Shown here piece by piece: positions 47,761 to 59,545 of a stretch of 64,000 nucleotides of DNA. Position 1 is the stretch's first letter, and each line of letters starts with the position of its first letter. Under the pieces are notes generated by a model that saw only the letters and a list, made by a program, of their open reading frames with translations, ran no database searches and was not told where the DNA came from. Origin of the DNA: Daphnia pulex (lineage: Eukaryota > Arthropoda > Branchiopoda > Diplostraca > Daphniidae); the NCBI RefSeq assembly GCF_021134715.1, contig NC_060021.1, forward strand, positions 3,844,001 to 3,908,000. Reading direction: 5' to 3'. The position numbers and the translations under genes were made by a program.

Positions 47761-48050
47761 ATGAACGACAAAAATGTGCACGCATTGCTGATAGCTATTG
47801 CCCATATTGCATATTCACACCAGCACACTCTGATTTTCTTCATCATCACAAGTCACATCTGCCTGTCTTTCAAAAATATTGTAACACCTCGTGCATGGAA
47901 AATGGCATCAAATTATTCTCAGTCCCAAGTACTTTCAATTTAATTTTTTTTGCTAAGCTTTTAATTTTGCCGTATATTTTATTCTTGTAGTATGGATTAG
48001 ATGTTAATTTTCGTGAACATCCTGAATGGCAAGGATTATACGACGGCGCA
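47761..48050 (+). pseudogene. Plus-strand gene fragment, cut by fusion to BEN element (T5)
   Basis: Identical arrangement to the fragment at 32824-33113, with the same breakpoint. Confidence 0.65.
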
Positions 48051-51000
48051 GTCTTTGTATTTTCATCAAACATATGAACAGATGTTTGATGTTTAACAAG
48101 GCATGTTTAAAAACACAGCAGCACATACTCTCTTAAAATGTAATAGATAACATTTTAACAGAGTAACACAAAAACAAATCGTGAAAAATAAAAAACAAAA
48201 TAGTAAAGAAGATTTCGAGACTGGTGAGAGGCGATATCTTCTATTCATGGTCTTCCTGAGATTGTGGATTTTTCTTCTTTTTTAGGTGGGTGTGACAGGC
48301 CAATAACCTTGCTCCAATTGCCTTATCGATTTGGGTGGTTGATAGAACAGCCATAGTCGTAACGCTCCCTTTTTCATCCTCGATTGAAAATGCCTCGCCC
48401 CATGCTGCTTGCATGAAATCTAATAAATAAAATTGTTATTTATAATACATCGTAAATCTCTATAAACTTGTTTGGTTTCTTACTGTGAATAGCCTCTTGG
48501 ATTTTGTCCGGAATTTTCGGTTTTGGAATAGCGTCAGGAATTCCTGGACTTTTTCTGCCTGACAGTGACATATTTGCCAGTTGCTCAGGTGAAAATAAAT
48601 TTTCCAAGATGACAGTAACTGCGCGATTCCGAGAAAACTCTGTCTGACCACTAGACTTCAAGATTGTTTTCACTTTTTTAGGCACAGATTCGCAGATGAA
48701 AACTTCTCCCCATAGTTTTACCTACACTAACAATAAGCATTTAAGAAATAAAGCCCTTTTACTATTTTTTTTAAATCTATTACCAATTTTGCACCGATGT
48801 GGCAAGAACTTGACGATGGACTACTTAAATATTGCGATGGAACACCAAAACCTGGAGGTTGTACATTTAGTTGACTGTGCACTGCTGGTGATGATATGAT
48901 CTCAACGAGAATTTTCATTCCCTCAAGTGTTTCCTTCATCTCTATAAATATATCAGGTCATTTATTCACACGCTAAATTTGAAAATATATAAATTATACC
49001 TCGGACAAGAACTATCGGCTCTTCTTTCTCCAAACCTTCAATTTTTTCTCTTAGCTCGATATTTTCAAATTCTTTAGATGCAATGGTATTGAAGTCAGTA
49101 ACCTTTTCTTCTAAAACCCGATTTTTTTCCCTCAATGATTCATTTTCCTGAATAAATCACAAGGAAGGAAATTGTTAAGTGAATAGAAAGGAATTGTCAT
49201 GACAAAAATAAATATAATAACGCACTTACTTTTTTTAGTTCTTCAATAATAATATCTTTGCAATCAAGATTTGGAACATTGTCACTACCAGAAGGCAGAG
49301 CACTCGAGTTTTCTTTCTCACTTATGATGAAAATCTTGATCTTGATCTTGAACTTGATCCTTATGAACCTTTGTTTCTTTTTGATGTTCATTACTAGGAG
49401 ACACATCTGCTACCTGCCTTGATTGTGATGAAGTTGAGTGTATACTTCCAAAAAAGTCATCATCCTTTTCCTTTTCTTCTTCAGAAGTTTGAGTCTATTA
49501 AACAATCAAGTGAGAATGTAAAATTATTTTGGCAGATAATTAAAGTGGATCAAATTTACCAGAACTTTCAGGGTATTCTGATTTTCTTTTTTTACCCTGT
49601 TTTTCTGGCACCAGTGATTCAATAGCCTTTTGTTGGAATGGAACTGCCGAGGGAACTGCTGCCTTTGGTTTAGCCAGAGAAGTTGATTTTGACTTGACAG
49701 GCACTGTTTTCTGTTTGACTGCAGAAACCTCTTTTGATTGTTGAACAGAAGGAACGTTAACAGACTGTCTTGGACTTTTCATTATTCCTGGTGTGGGACA
49801 CTTTGATGTTGGATAACTGTTTGTTCTTTTTCCTACAGTTGTCTTCAACAACTCTTTGCCATGAAGTTCTAGTAGAAGCTTGTTCCTTTCAGCTGAAATT
49901 TCTTTCGAACTCTCTGTAAATTGTGACAAAAACCAAACAATAGTAAAGAGTAGGAAATTGTTGATGTAAATGTCATACCAGAAAAGCAGTTTACAACACC
50001 AGACTTAAAAATGTGCTTCTATCACCATCAGTGAAATCCTTCGAATAACTAAAAAGGTTCCACTCCGTCTTGGAGGTAGAATTCCATCTATGTTTGAAGA
50101 AAGGGGTTGATGTTTTAAAGAATCAGTTACTGTAACAATACTTCTAACATTTACCTAAAGGCAACCGCCTTTTTACTTGCTATCCAGGAATTAAGCAGAG
50201 TTTCACAGTCTTCTTTAGTTTCACTTATTGGTAAAGGAAGTTTCGGTCTGAAAAACGAACTAGGAGATGTTATAAAAACTCCATCAGAAGCAGTGACCAG
50301 AATATAAAGTCCAGAAGGGTTGTTTTGAACTATATTGTTGGTCATCTTTGAAACAAATTGCTTAATATGACTAAAAAAGCACATAAGGTCTTGGACAGGA
50401 TTCGTCGTGCTTGACTTACGAATGCTGTAAGACTTGGGCGGGAAAAAGATCACACCATCATAGATGTTGCCAAGTGTAAACTAATAAATCAACATGTAAA
50501 ACTGTGGTGAAAATGTGTGTTTTTTTCAGTATTTAAAATCATCTGTCAATTCATAATAAGTCAAGTCAAGTAGAAAAAATATGGAAGAAAGATATATTTC
50601 ATGGAAAAAATCTTCGATACATGTATTTCTGTAGTCCTCGAAACATTTTAATTGACCACATATTTGAAACAAACACACAGTACACAGACTGATGATGAGT
50701 GAGTGATTTGCAAGTAAAAACCTCATCATCTTGAGTATCAGAAATAGCAGAATCGTCAGAATAACTGTCATATTGATCTTGAAGTATGCTGAGTATGCTT
50801 GATGTTGCTGAGGTTCGATGTTGCTGGCATTGACTGCCGAATAATAATTTTCAATCTATTTCGAAAAGTAAAAACCATATTTATTATACTTTAAAATAAA
50901 CTTTGTGCAAAATGTATAATACCTCACTTGTGTCTTCACTGAAAACCTCCCCATGGTTTAATTGAACCACTTGAGACACTGGATTACCATCTCTATTTTG

Positions 51001-51919
51001 GTAAAATAGGTTTTTGAAGGACTGCAGCATATGATTATCAGTGATTATTATTGGAAATCCGTTTTCTCATTTAATGATAATTACCTCAGAGTTTGAACTT
51101 GTTGAAGGTTGTGGAGACCGAATCACCGACGATGACGCTAGCAAATGTGTTGGTGGGCTGGCAAGGGCGTCACAATTTGACTGCAACAACTCATTTGCTG
51201 CAATCACTCTTAACTCTTTTACTTTTTCCTCCATTAACAATTCATTTTTTATTCGTCTTTTAACGGTTTTCTTATGTAAAAGACCGGTGTCACAGGCATT
51301 TCTTTTAGACGTATTCACGCTTTAAAAAACTCAAATATTAGATGATGACATATGAAAGTGAAAAAATTTGCAGACGAGATTTATGTGCTGTTTCACATTT
51401 CAAACAATGGTGCCAGGTTATAAGGGCGTATATATGTAAAAAGGTTGTTAGTAAGTCCCTTCAAATATTTAAAATTCTTTCTTTCTTTCTTTTTTTTAAA
51501 TTTTATATAAAAATATCCGTCTACGATGATTATAAAGACATAAGTTTCTATTATCAACTATGTATGTGTATATATTATTCACTCAACCAAATAAAAATAT
51601 ATAGATACATCACGATAGCTAACGGTCAGTTGCCAATCGGCTAAAATTTTCGTACATGGAAAATCGAAATATTATTAGCTTTTTCTCTGCTATAACATAA
51701 CTGTGTTTGCACAACTCACATATCTAAGCTAAACGAAGTAATGAAGCGGCTAAACAACTATAAGCTATCCAATTTCATACTTAAAATAGCTCTAGCTTAC
51801 ATATGTTAACTTAATTCTAGATAGGGAAAGCTAAACTTATCTAACTAAAAACTCCCCTGTCTAGGACTAGCTAGTAGATAGCTGGTAGCTATTTTGGGCA
51901 GCGAGCATTTTCGTACGGG
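48051..51919. mobile_element. BEN element copy 5, left end missing
   Basis: Same chimeric left junction as copy 4, at the identical base, so the junction was inherited through tandem duplication and did not arise twice. The right terminus is intact. Confidence 0.82.
48241..51318 (-). CDS. BEN-domain protein gene, copy 5 (best BEN exon among long units)
   Basis: The BEN exon (about 48721-48480), the coiled-coil exons and the exon at 50153-50453 (IFFPPKSYSIRKSS through KKAVAFR, read without a stop) are all open. The main visible defect is the expanded GATCAA-like repeat near 49333-49362, a net gain of about 16 bases in the acidic exon that shifts the frame unless splicing avoids it. Exon 1 starts MNTSKRNACDTG, so the second in-frame Met of the other copies is lost and the first ATG would be used. 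Confidence 0.78.
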
Positions 51920-51988
51920 AAGGAATATGGCCTTTGCAAAAATGCAGAATATGCATCTGATTGACAGTCTTTCTAAAAAATACTTATC

Positions 51989-52061
51989 TGTTTCCACCTA
52001 GGGTCGAACTGAGGTCCTTCAGTGAGATAGACCGACGTGATAACCACTAAACTATGAAAAC
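51989..52061 (-). tRNA. tRNA-Val-like, T6, anticodon loop altered
   Basis: 73 nt; the loop reads CTATCTC and the acceptor has GTTTTC for GTTTCC. Probably a pseudo-tRNA. Confidence 0.62.
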
Positions 52062-52157
52062 TTTCTGTCAACACTGAATTTTTCTGAAATGACTACAAAA
52101 TACTAACGATGGTCTCCCAACATCTAAATTAAATCTACAATATTTGCAAATCTGTAA

Positions 52158-52230
52158 CGCTCAACGGGGGGCTCGAACACCCGACCCTGAGATCAAGAGT
52201 CTTATGCTCTACCGACTGAGCTAGCCATGC
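52158..52230 (-). tRNA. tRNA-Lys(CTT)-like, T6, degraded
   Basis: 73 nt with anticodon CTT, but the B-box stem (GGTGTTCGAGC), loop base (CTCTTGA) and acceptor (GCATGGC) are all changed. Probably a pseudo-tRNA. Confidence 0.7.
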
Positions 52231-52449
52231 CTGAATTTAGGCTTTATTCCAATGTTATCAATCAAGTTTTAATTGACCATATTTTGTACTGTCCACTAGC
52301 AGTGAACGAAGTTTTATGATGATTGTTTGGTTCTTTGTGGCGAGTTCACAGTTGCCTTATACTTCTAATCGACTAGATGAGATACACTACTATTAATATT
52401 CTTTTTTTTACTTTTCCTCGGATATTATTTATTCCCATAGCTTTTCTGA

Positions 52450-52523
52450 TGCTTCAACCTAGGAACGAACTGAGGATTTTCAGCTTGTGAAGACGACGTG
52501 ATAGCCTCTTCACTATGGCATAC
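52450..52523 (-). tRNA. Val/Thr-like tRNA relic, T6
   Basis: Same relic as T5. Confidence 0.45.
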
Positions 52524-52942
52524 CGGAAGTCGACTGCAAGATTTTATTAGTGTTGGCCTTAGTAAAAACGTAATGTTTGCTTTCCTAATGGGTGTCGTTA
52601 GTCAATCAGCATGCATCTGTGTCGCAATTGGCTTGCGCGTTCGGCTGCTATCATAGATTCCCCTATGGTGTTTATGGATTTCTTCCTTCTTCCAGTGCAA
52701 TGAGCCAGTGACGCGAGCCAGTGGAGAAAAGAGTTTTAATATATGCCACATCAGTAGGGAAAAGGAATTTAGGTACATATGATGTGCTCGCTTTGCAACA
52801 TAATTAGAGAGGTTGCTTTGATATAGTGATAGAGAATGCTTAATGTACCACTATACAAGGTCACTAAGTGGTAATACTGGTCGATTTTTTGTAATTTAAA
52901 AAGATGTGACAATACGAAAGTGATGACGCTCACTTATATCAA

Positions 52943-53014
52943 GTGATGGTGGTATAGTGGTAAGCATAGTTGCCTTCCAAGCAATTGACCCGAGTTCGAT
53001 TCTCGGCTATCGTT
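52943..53014 (+). tRNA. tRNA-Gly(TCC), T6
   Basis: 72 nt; anticodon stem GTTGC/GCAAT intact, loop CTTCCAA, acceptor pairs with wobble. Best Gly copy in the array. Confidence 0.82.
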
Positions 53015-53463
53015 ATTTAGCTATTATTGATAGTTCTTAGCAGACTAGTCAACCTACGGAGTTGAAGTCAATTTTCAAAAATGATACTTTTTAGGTAAAA
53101 ATATAGTTGTTCATTTCTTTTTCGCTCACACATGAATAATTGACAAGATAACTCCTTATAAGTCATATCTTGCATTGGCGTTGAAGAAAAATCAAAAATA
53201 CTGCTTTGATGAGCTGGGAAACACCACTTCAATGAATTTGAATTTGATATCTTTACTGTTTCGCTTATTCAAAGCGATTTATTCTTACAGGATATGTGAA
53301 TCAATGTCCAATACACCATTAAAAGTTAATTGAATCAATGAATTCATAAAAACATCCGTGATGTTTATGAAATAGAAACAAGAAGAACAGCACAGCACAG
53401 CACAGCAGCTGCACAAAAATGTATTTTTTGCTTTCCTAATGGGTGTCGTTAGCCAATTAGCAT

Positions 53464-53537
53464 GCCTCTGTAGCGCAATCGACTAGCGCGTTCGGCTGTC
53501 AACCGGAAGGCTGGTTGTTCGATCCCACCCAGGGGCT
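53464..53537 (+). tRNA. tRNA-Asn-like, T6, anticodon changed to GTC
   Basis: 74 nt, same body as T5 but the loop reads CTGTCAA, giving the Asp anticodon GTC on an Asn tRNA body. Confidence 0.78.
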
Positions 53538-54046
53538 CATGGTGATTGAAATCTATTGCTCTATTTTAAACTCTTATTCTCATGACTTTATACCCGACTA
53601 AAGCTTGCATTGTAGAGTGCACACTCACGATATGGCTTCTTTAGCTGATGATTGTTGAATCTACTGAACATTTGCAGCGTAGGGTGCACACGCATCATGT
53701 TAATTTTCTTGTGGAGCTACTGTTCCAGGTTCAGGTGTAATCTATCATAGATTCCCCTCTGCTGATGTTTATGGAATTCTTCCCCATCCAGCGCAAGTCA
53801 TTTCCCACATTCCTAAAACCAAAGGGCATTGTCGATTGGCTAAAGAAGAAAGTCTCTTAAGGGCTATATCACCTGCACAACAACCGCAGTCGCCATTGAT
53901 CCCCCTTGTCTGTTGAATTCTTCCGGATACAGCATTGCGAATATTTTCAGATTGTCAGATTGTAGATTTGATTCACAAGGAATATGGCCTTTGCAAAATT
54001 GCAAAATATGCATCTGATTGATAGTCTTTCTAAAAAAATACTTACC

Positions 54047-54119
54047 CGTTTCCACCAAGGATCAAACTGAGGTCCTTCAGCGTGTTAAGCCGACGTGATA
54101 ACCACTACACTATGGAAAC
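54047..54119 (-). tRNA. tRNA-Val-like, second cassette, T6
   Basis: Identical in form to the T5 second-cassette copy. Confidence 0.68.
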
Positions 54120-54215
54120 TTCATGCCAATAAACAATTTTTCTGAAATAGCTACAAAATAATAACGATGGTCTCCCAACATCTAAATTAAATCTACAATA
54201 TTTGCAAATATGTAA

Positions 54216-54288
54216 CGCCCATCGGGGGGCTCGAACCCTCGACTCTAAGATTAAGAGTCCCATGTTCTTCCGACTGAGCTAGCCAGGC
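54216..54288 (-). tRNA. tRNA-Lys(CTT)-like, second cassette, T6
   Basis: 73 nt, same sequence features as the T5 second-cassette copy. Confidence 0.74.
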
Positions 54289-56240
54289 TTACATTTATGT
54301 TCTATTCCAATGTCATCTACCTAGTTTTATTGACGATGGGATTTTTTTTTCAACCAATAGGAATCGTGGAAAATGAAAATGGTCAGTAATGATGAATTAA
54401 TCATTATCCAAGCTAAAACTGGTAGATTTACATTATGGCAAATGTAACGAACGATGGTTTGCATCGTTTTTATGCTTTAAACGTGAACCAATGTGACATT
54501 CTTATCTTTTATTTGCTTTTTAAAAAGTAAACGTCGGTTTGAAAAAATTTTCAGCATTTCAACATTTCAAACATAGATGGCACCATTTTCTAAGTAAACA
54601 ATAGTAACTAGACTGAATTGTAAGTTTTAAACGGTGGAAACAAGCTTTGTAAAGTGGAACATTTTACTACTTTCGGTCCTGGCTATGATGAGTCAGAGAA
54701 AGGGGATTGGAAAGGCTGGATCCATTCGGCTACAGAGGGATATATAGCCAGTATGTAGGCCGTGATGGTAATAGGCCATTCTTTCATTACAGGACTTTCT
54801 GAAAATGAAACATTTCCTAAAGTTCTTAACACTGTATTCAACTAAACTTAAGCTAACTTTAAATGACGAAGGTGCCCAAGGGGCTTTATTAAGGACATGC
54901 TGAGAATCTATTTCGTGTTGTACTGCGATACCCTTGCAATAAAATTCTAGTTTTTATAACTGTGTCTGACTTCGACCGATCTAATAATTTCACTGTTTTC
55001 TCGACCCGTTTTATTACCATCCCTTGCTTTTGAAACTCAACTGAAGCATTGGTCAGGCGAGAATATATTAATTCCTGATGACGCGTACTATGAGACAGAA
55101 ACAAGTATATACAAGTAAAAGACAGTCTAGACAAATATTATTTCTTTCATTTAGCCTATTTTTTCCACAGTATAGTTTCACTGAGTCGTAAATGAAAATT
55201 ACATATATTCTTTTGACTTTTGTAGTCAATAAACTTGACCGGCCCAAATATCTTGAATCGTTCTTCAAAGTTAGCGCGACTTTGTGCTCATCGAAAACGC
55301 CTTACAGTACAATATGCTACTCTCTAGAACTCATTCTACGACGCTATATTGAATATAAAAACGAAAAGTTAACAACAAACTTTCTTCATTAAAACATTGG
55401 AAAATTAAACAAAGCAAAAGAAGGTTTTATGTTGTAATATATATTTTAGAATCATGGGAGCTTCACTAAGGCCATAGACATTCTTAAAAATGAAGAAAAA
55501 TTGTCTTTAGCATTCTCTTGACCTTAACATTTTCGAAAGAGAAATTGGTGAATTTTCAAAAGATTCTCCAATCGTACATCACAATACATTTTATTAGTGA
55601 GTGCAATGTTCTATTCCTCGAAAGAATCCAACGTCATGTTTCTTGCTCTTTTGATTTTTTTTTTCAATTAGATCACCAATTTAAATGTAAACACAAACTT
55701 CGTCATTAAGATCTTCCAAAATGTCGTAATCTCCCTATGAGATTTCTGACTTATCACTGTCTGAAATTACATTATTAAGAAAATAAAAAACTTCACAAAT
55801 GCATTTTCTTTTTTCGTTTATTGTTCAATTTTCTTTTAAAAAAATGAAAAATTCCTGATGGACGTGCCTTCAGTTACACTGTGAGAAGGAATTAATCCTT
55901 AAATTCTGCAATAATTTCTTAACTCAAAATAGATTTAATTACTACTTACTACTTTACTACTAATACTACTGCATATCTTCACCAACGTTGATCAAAATGG
56001 ACCACAGAATTTCTATCTGGTTCTTGATCTTGATCGCAGATCATCACTCGTTCACGATCAGCAAAAAGGGATCAAACAAAACAAGACATTTATGGAATCG
56101 GGGGTTCCACACGCAGCTCCCTGCTCCCTATACTTGCAACATATGGGTCGTATCTCCCTCATCAAAAAATTTCATCCATGGAAAACCCTTCGTTAAATCT
56201 TTCGAGTCAAACTCAAAACTCATCTGTTTAGGCTCGTATA

Positions 56241-57048
56241 GGGGAGAGTGGGGCGACTGGCTCACTCTTTTTTCTCTTAGCTTCCATTCCATTATTTTCT
56301 AACGGATTTAGATCCAAAGAGAATCCTTCCTGTCTAAATGGTGATTTTTTCAATCCGATCTAAATAAATTAAGACTAGGTTATTGCCGATTTAAAAAAAA
56401 AAAAAGAGAGCAAACCCGCCCCAGATACTTGCTCACTTGCTCACACCACCAGGGTGTCTCGGCCCCTGTATTTCTTACGGAAAAACCGTTGACTGACAGT
56501 AGAAACTTAAAATTAAAAAAAAAAAAAACAATAATGCAACTCCCCAACGGAATATCAATTAAAAAATAAGTATGTTAGTTGACTAAAAACACGAAAAAAG
56601 TCGAACACAAATAATTTTACTGCTATCATATGCAATTTTATGTGAGCAAAAAGCCCCGACACTGTGTGGCCGATGCGCTCCCAACAAAGGGGTCTTAGTA
56701 TATTATTGAATATCTCTTATTTAAACTATTGTGAATATTAAACAAACTAAACAGGCTTAAAGAAGAGATAACGAAGAGTATTTTCCATATTATTTTATAA
56801 TTTTAAAGTAATCGGGAAAGCCGATACTTGATTCGAAAGTCAAAGTAGGACGACCCAATTTTAAGATGAAAAATTGATTTTACTTTTCATTCCTTAACCA
56901 TTCGTCGTACTACCATGAAATTTGGTTTTAAGATGCGCATTACTAACATCTACATCTCCTAATTTTTTAAATATTTTATTGCAATTCTAACGCATCAAGA
57001 AATCAATTGAGCCTACCGACCCGAACGCCAGATCGTCCCACTCTCCCC
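56241..57048. mobile_element. TA-flanked inverted-repeat element (T6)
   Basis: Same element at the homologous site. Confidence 0.75.
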
Positions 57049-57275
57049 TACCCAATTTACGATGGTATTTACCGCTTTTGATCAACAGTTTTGAGAAAAA
57101 TTCACATGGAAAATGTGATACAAGCTCTTGGTTATATTCTCTGTTTTTTAGCGATGAGTTGAGGATTAGTACGAGTTCACTGGAAATAAAAGAAAAATGT
57201 TTTTTAAAAATACGATTTGACATTTCCCACCCCTAAAATTTGTTTTATCCATTTGATCTGCTATCATATGTGTAT

Positions 57276-57347
57276 GACTGCGTGGCGCAACGGTAGCGCG
57301 TCTGACTCCAGATCAGAAGGTTGCGTGTTCAAATCACGTCGTGGTCA
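57276..57347 (+). tRNA. tRNA-Trp(CCA), T6, fully paired acceptor
   Basis: 72 nt; the 3' strand reads CGTGGTC, so all seven acceptor pairs form. D stem, CCA anticodon and T arm are normal. This is the most plausible functional tRNA-Trp of the three. Confidence 0.9.
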
Positions 57348-59545
57348 TTAGTTTTAAAAAATTAATAAAAAATTATTTTAACGGTTCAGATTTTAAACAT
57401 GGGAACGTTTATCCAAATATAATAAAAGAACAAGCTTTTGGGGGAGGAGCCTGTGTCTGTCACGGATAATGTGTCAACACAGGCTCCTCCCCCAAAAGCT
57501 TTTATTATATATGGAACTTGCCCAAACATGCCAAAACAAATCACCATCAGATGTCGTCGCCGTGATGACGCAATCTTTGATGACGCAACAACCAGCATCA
57601 CAACCAGATGTCTATAGCATCGCAGTGATGACGAAATCTTCAATAAGGTAGTCACTGGGCAGATTCCCACGATAAAATCTATTACGGACAGATGATTAAG
57701 CTACAGAAAAGCGAATAGCAAAACAGTCCGACTTTACGCAGGACAAAAGTTCCCCGGATTTGACTGGGGACTCGTTAAAAGTATAATTAAACATAAGGAA
57801 TGCGAATTAGTTTTAGAGGAACTTGTTGTGTTTTTTAATTTGATATTAATTTTCATGTACACTAGATTTCTTTTCCCCACGAAATACAATAGTGAAAGCA
57901 TTCCTTATTATTGATAATATATTATATGCAACAATAAAATGACAAAATAATAATGTAAAAATACAGTTATAATTTTCTAGAACACGATTCCATAATTAAA
58001 GCTGTCATGGAAGTATATACAGGCTGGTTTTCCCTGTCCCTCTTTCTTTCTCTTCTTTTCTCCGTTCATTTCACGGAAATATTCGAAAATATCAGATACC
58101 AGAAATTGGATAAGCAATGCTATATCCTAAACGCCAATACACATAAAAACAGGTTATACTTTTCATGCAAATGCAGAGACTGGCAGCTAAAATGTTGTAA
58201 AAATTCAAAAGGGCTATTCTTCTAAAAATATTCTTAATTTCCCTATGAATAGTTTTCGGTGGAGAAGCTACAAGTTATCACGCCTTTTGTTTAATTTATA
58301 TCCAATAAAAACCGTTTTTGCACCACAATGCCCAGCAAAAGGATCTCTTGAAAGAGGAAAATTCTGATTTGCTCGATTCGTCAACTCCCTAAACCGGGAA
58401 GCTTTTTTGGGGAGTTTTTAAAGCCTTATCTTCCCATTTTTGTTGATCTACCTGTCTATTACATATTGGTTGGCCCTTGGAAGTCACAGCCGGAAATCAA
58501 AACGTATGCTGTAACGATCTACGTAAGTGAAAACAAGTTTATCTTATATGTTGTTAAAAAGTATCGATTATAGATTTTGTTGATCACGTGAATGCATCAT
58601 GAACATTAGTAGCACCTCCTTTTCAAATAATTTCTTTAATTCTATATTCTTCCGGAGTTTTTAAAAGCCAGCTAAATGAGACTCAAGAGCATCTTGTGCA
58701 AGATTTTGTAGGCGGTAATTGAATAGCGGTTAGAGAACCCTACCGGGAACTAAAGAGTTAATGCTTGTCTTATACTTGCCCATCCAATTTTGTCTATTTA
58801 AACATAATTGTTCTATCAGGCTCGCACGAATGCAATGATATGTAAAGCAAAATGTACCCTTTTCAAAAACATAGCTTTTGAAACTCACTTCACTACATTT
58901 TTCTATTTCATTCACTAATGCACGTAATTCCAATTACTTTGTAATCAAGGAAATATTTTATTTCATAGAAATAGGTTCAAAGTAAGCGGTGGGTTAACAT
59001 CCATATTAGCTCCGTTTTAGTTAGCTGTTGGTTAACACCACGCGCCCGAGCAGAATCTTTCTGTCCAAGAACCATTTAGTTTGGAAAAAAATAGGAAAAA
59101 AAATGAATATTTTAACTGTTGGGAAACCGTTCACTTTTGCGTTTTTATTGATGTGAAAAAGACGAATAAAATTTTGAAAGTTTAATGGCAAATGTGGTAA
59201 TAAATACTTTAAGATATTAACATACACTCGTTCAAAAGAGGGCTACTTAGCGCTACTTATACCATACGTAACGGAAAGCGCAACTTATAAGTTGAGGTAC
59301 GCTTCTTACGAAGTAACTGATAGTAACCTTCGCAACCGCCGATTATTGTTCGATGGGCAGCTTGTTCAACGGTTTTTGACAAAAAAAAATTTTGTTTGGG
59401 AAGCAGAAACGCTGTGCACTAACCACTACACCGATACATATGACTAATTTTACTAACTCTACTTTGGTTTTTCCATTAACTACAGAAATGCAGATGCACC
59501 TTAGCCCTCTCGGGTAAAGTAAATTATGTTTTTTTATTGTATGCC

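Larger units (their letters stand above)
36344..51283. repeat. Tandem array unit T5 (long form, ~14.9 kb)
   Basis: Direct repeat of T4 without the 801-bp insertion and without about 70 bp around the mini tRNA-Leu. It shares with T6 the same deletion at the tRNA-Leu site and many substitutions, so T5 and T6 are sister copies. Confidence 0.94.
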
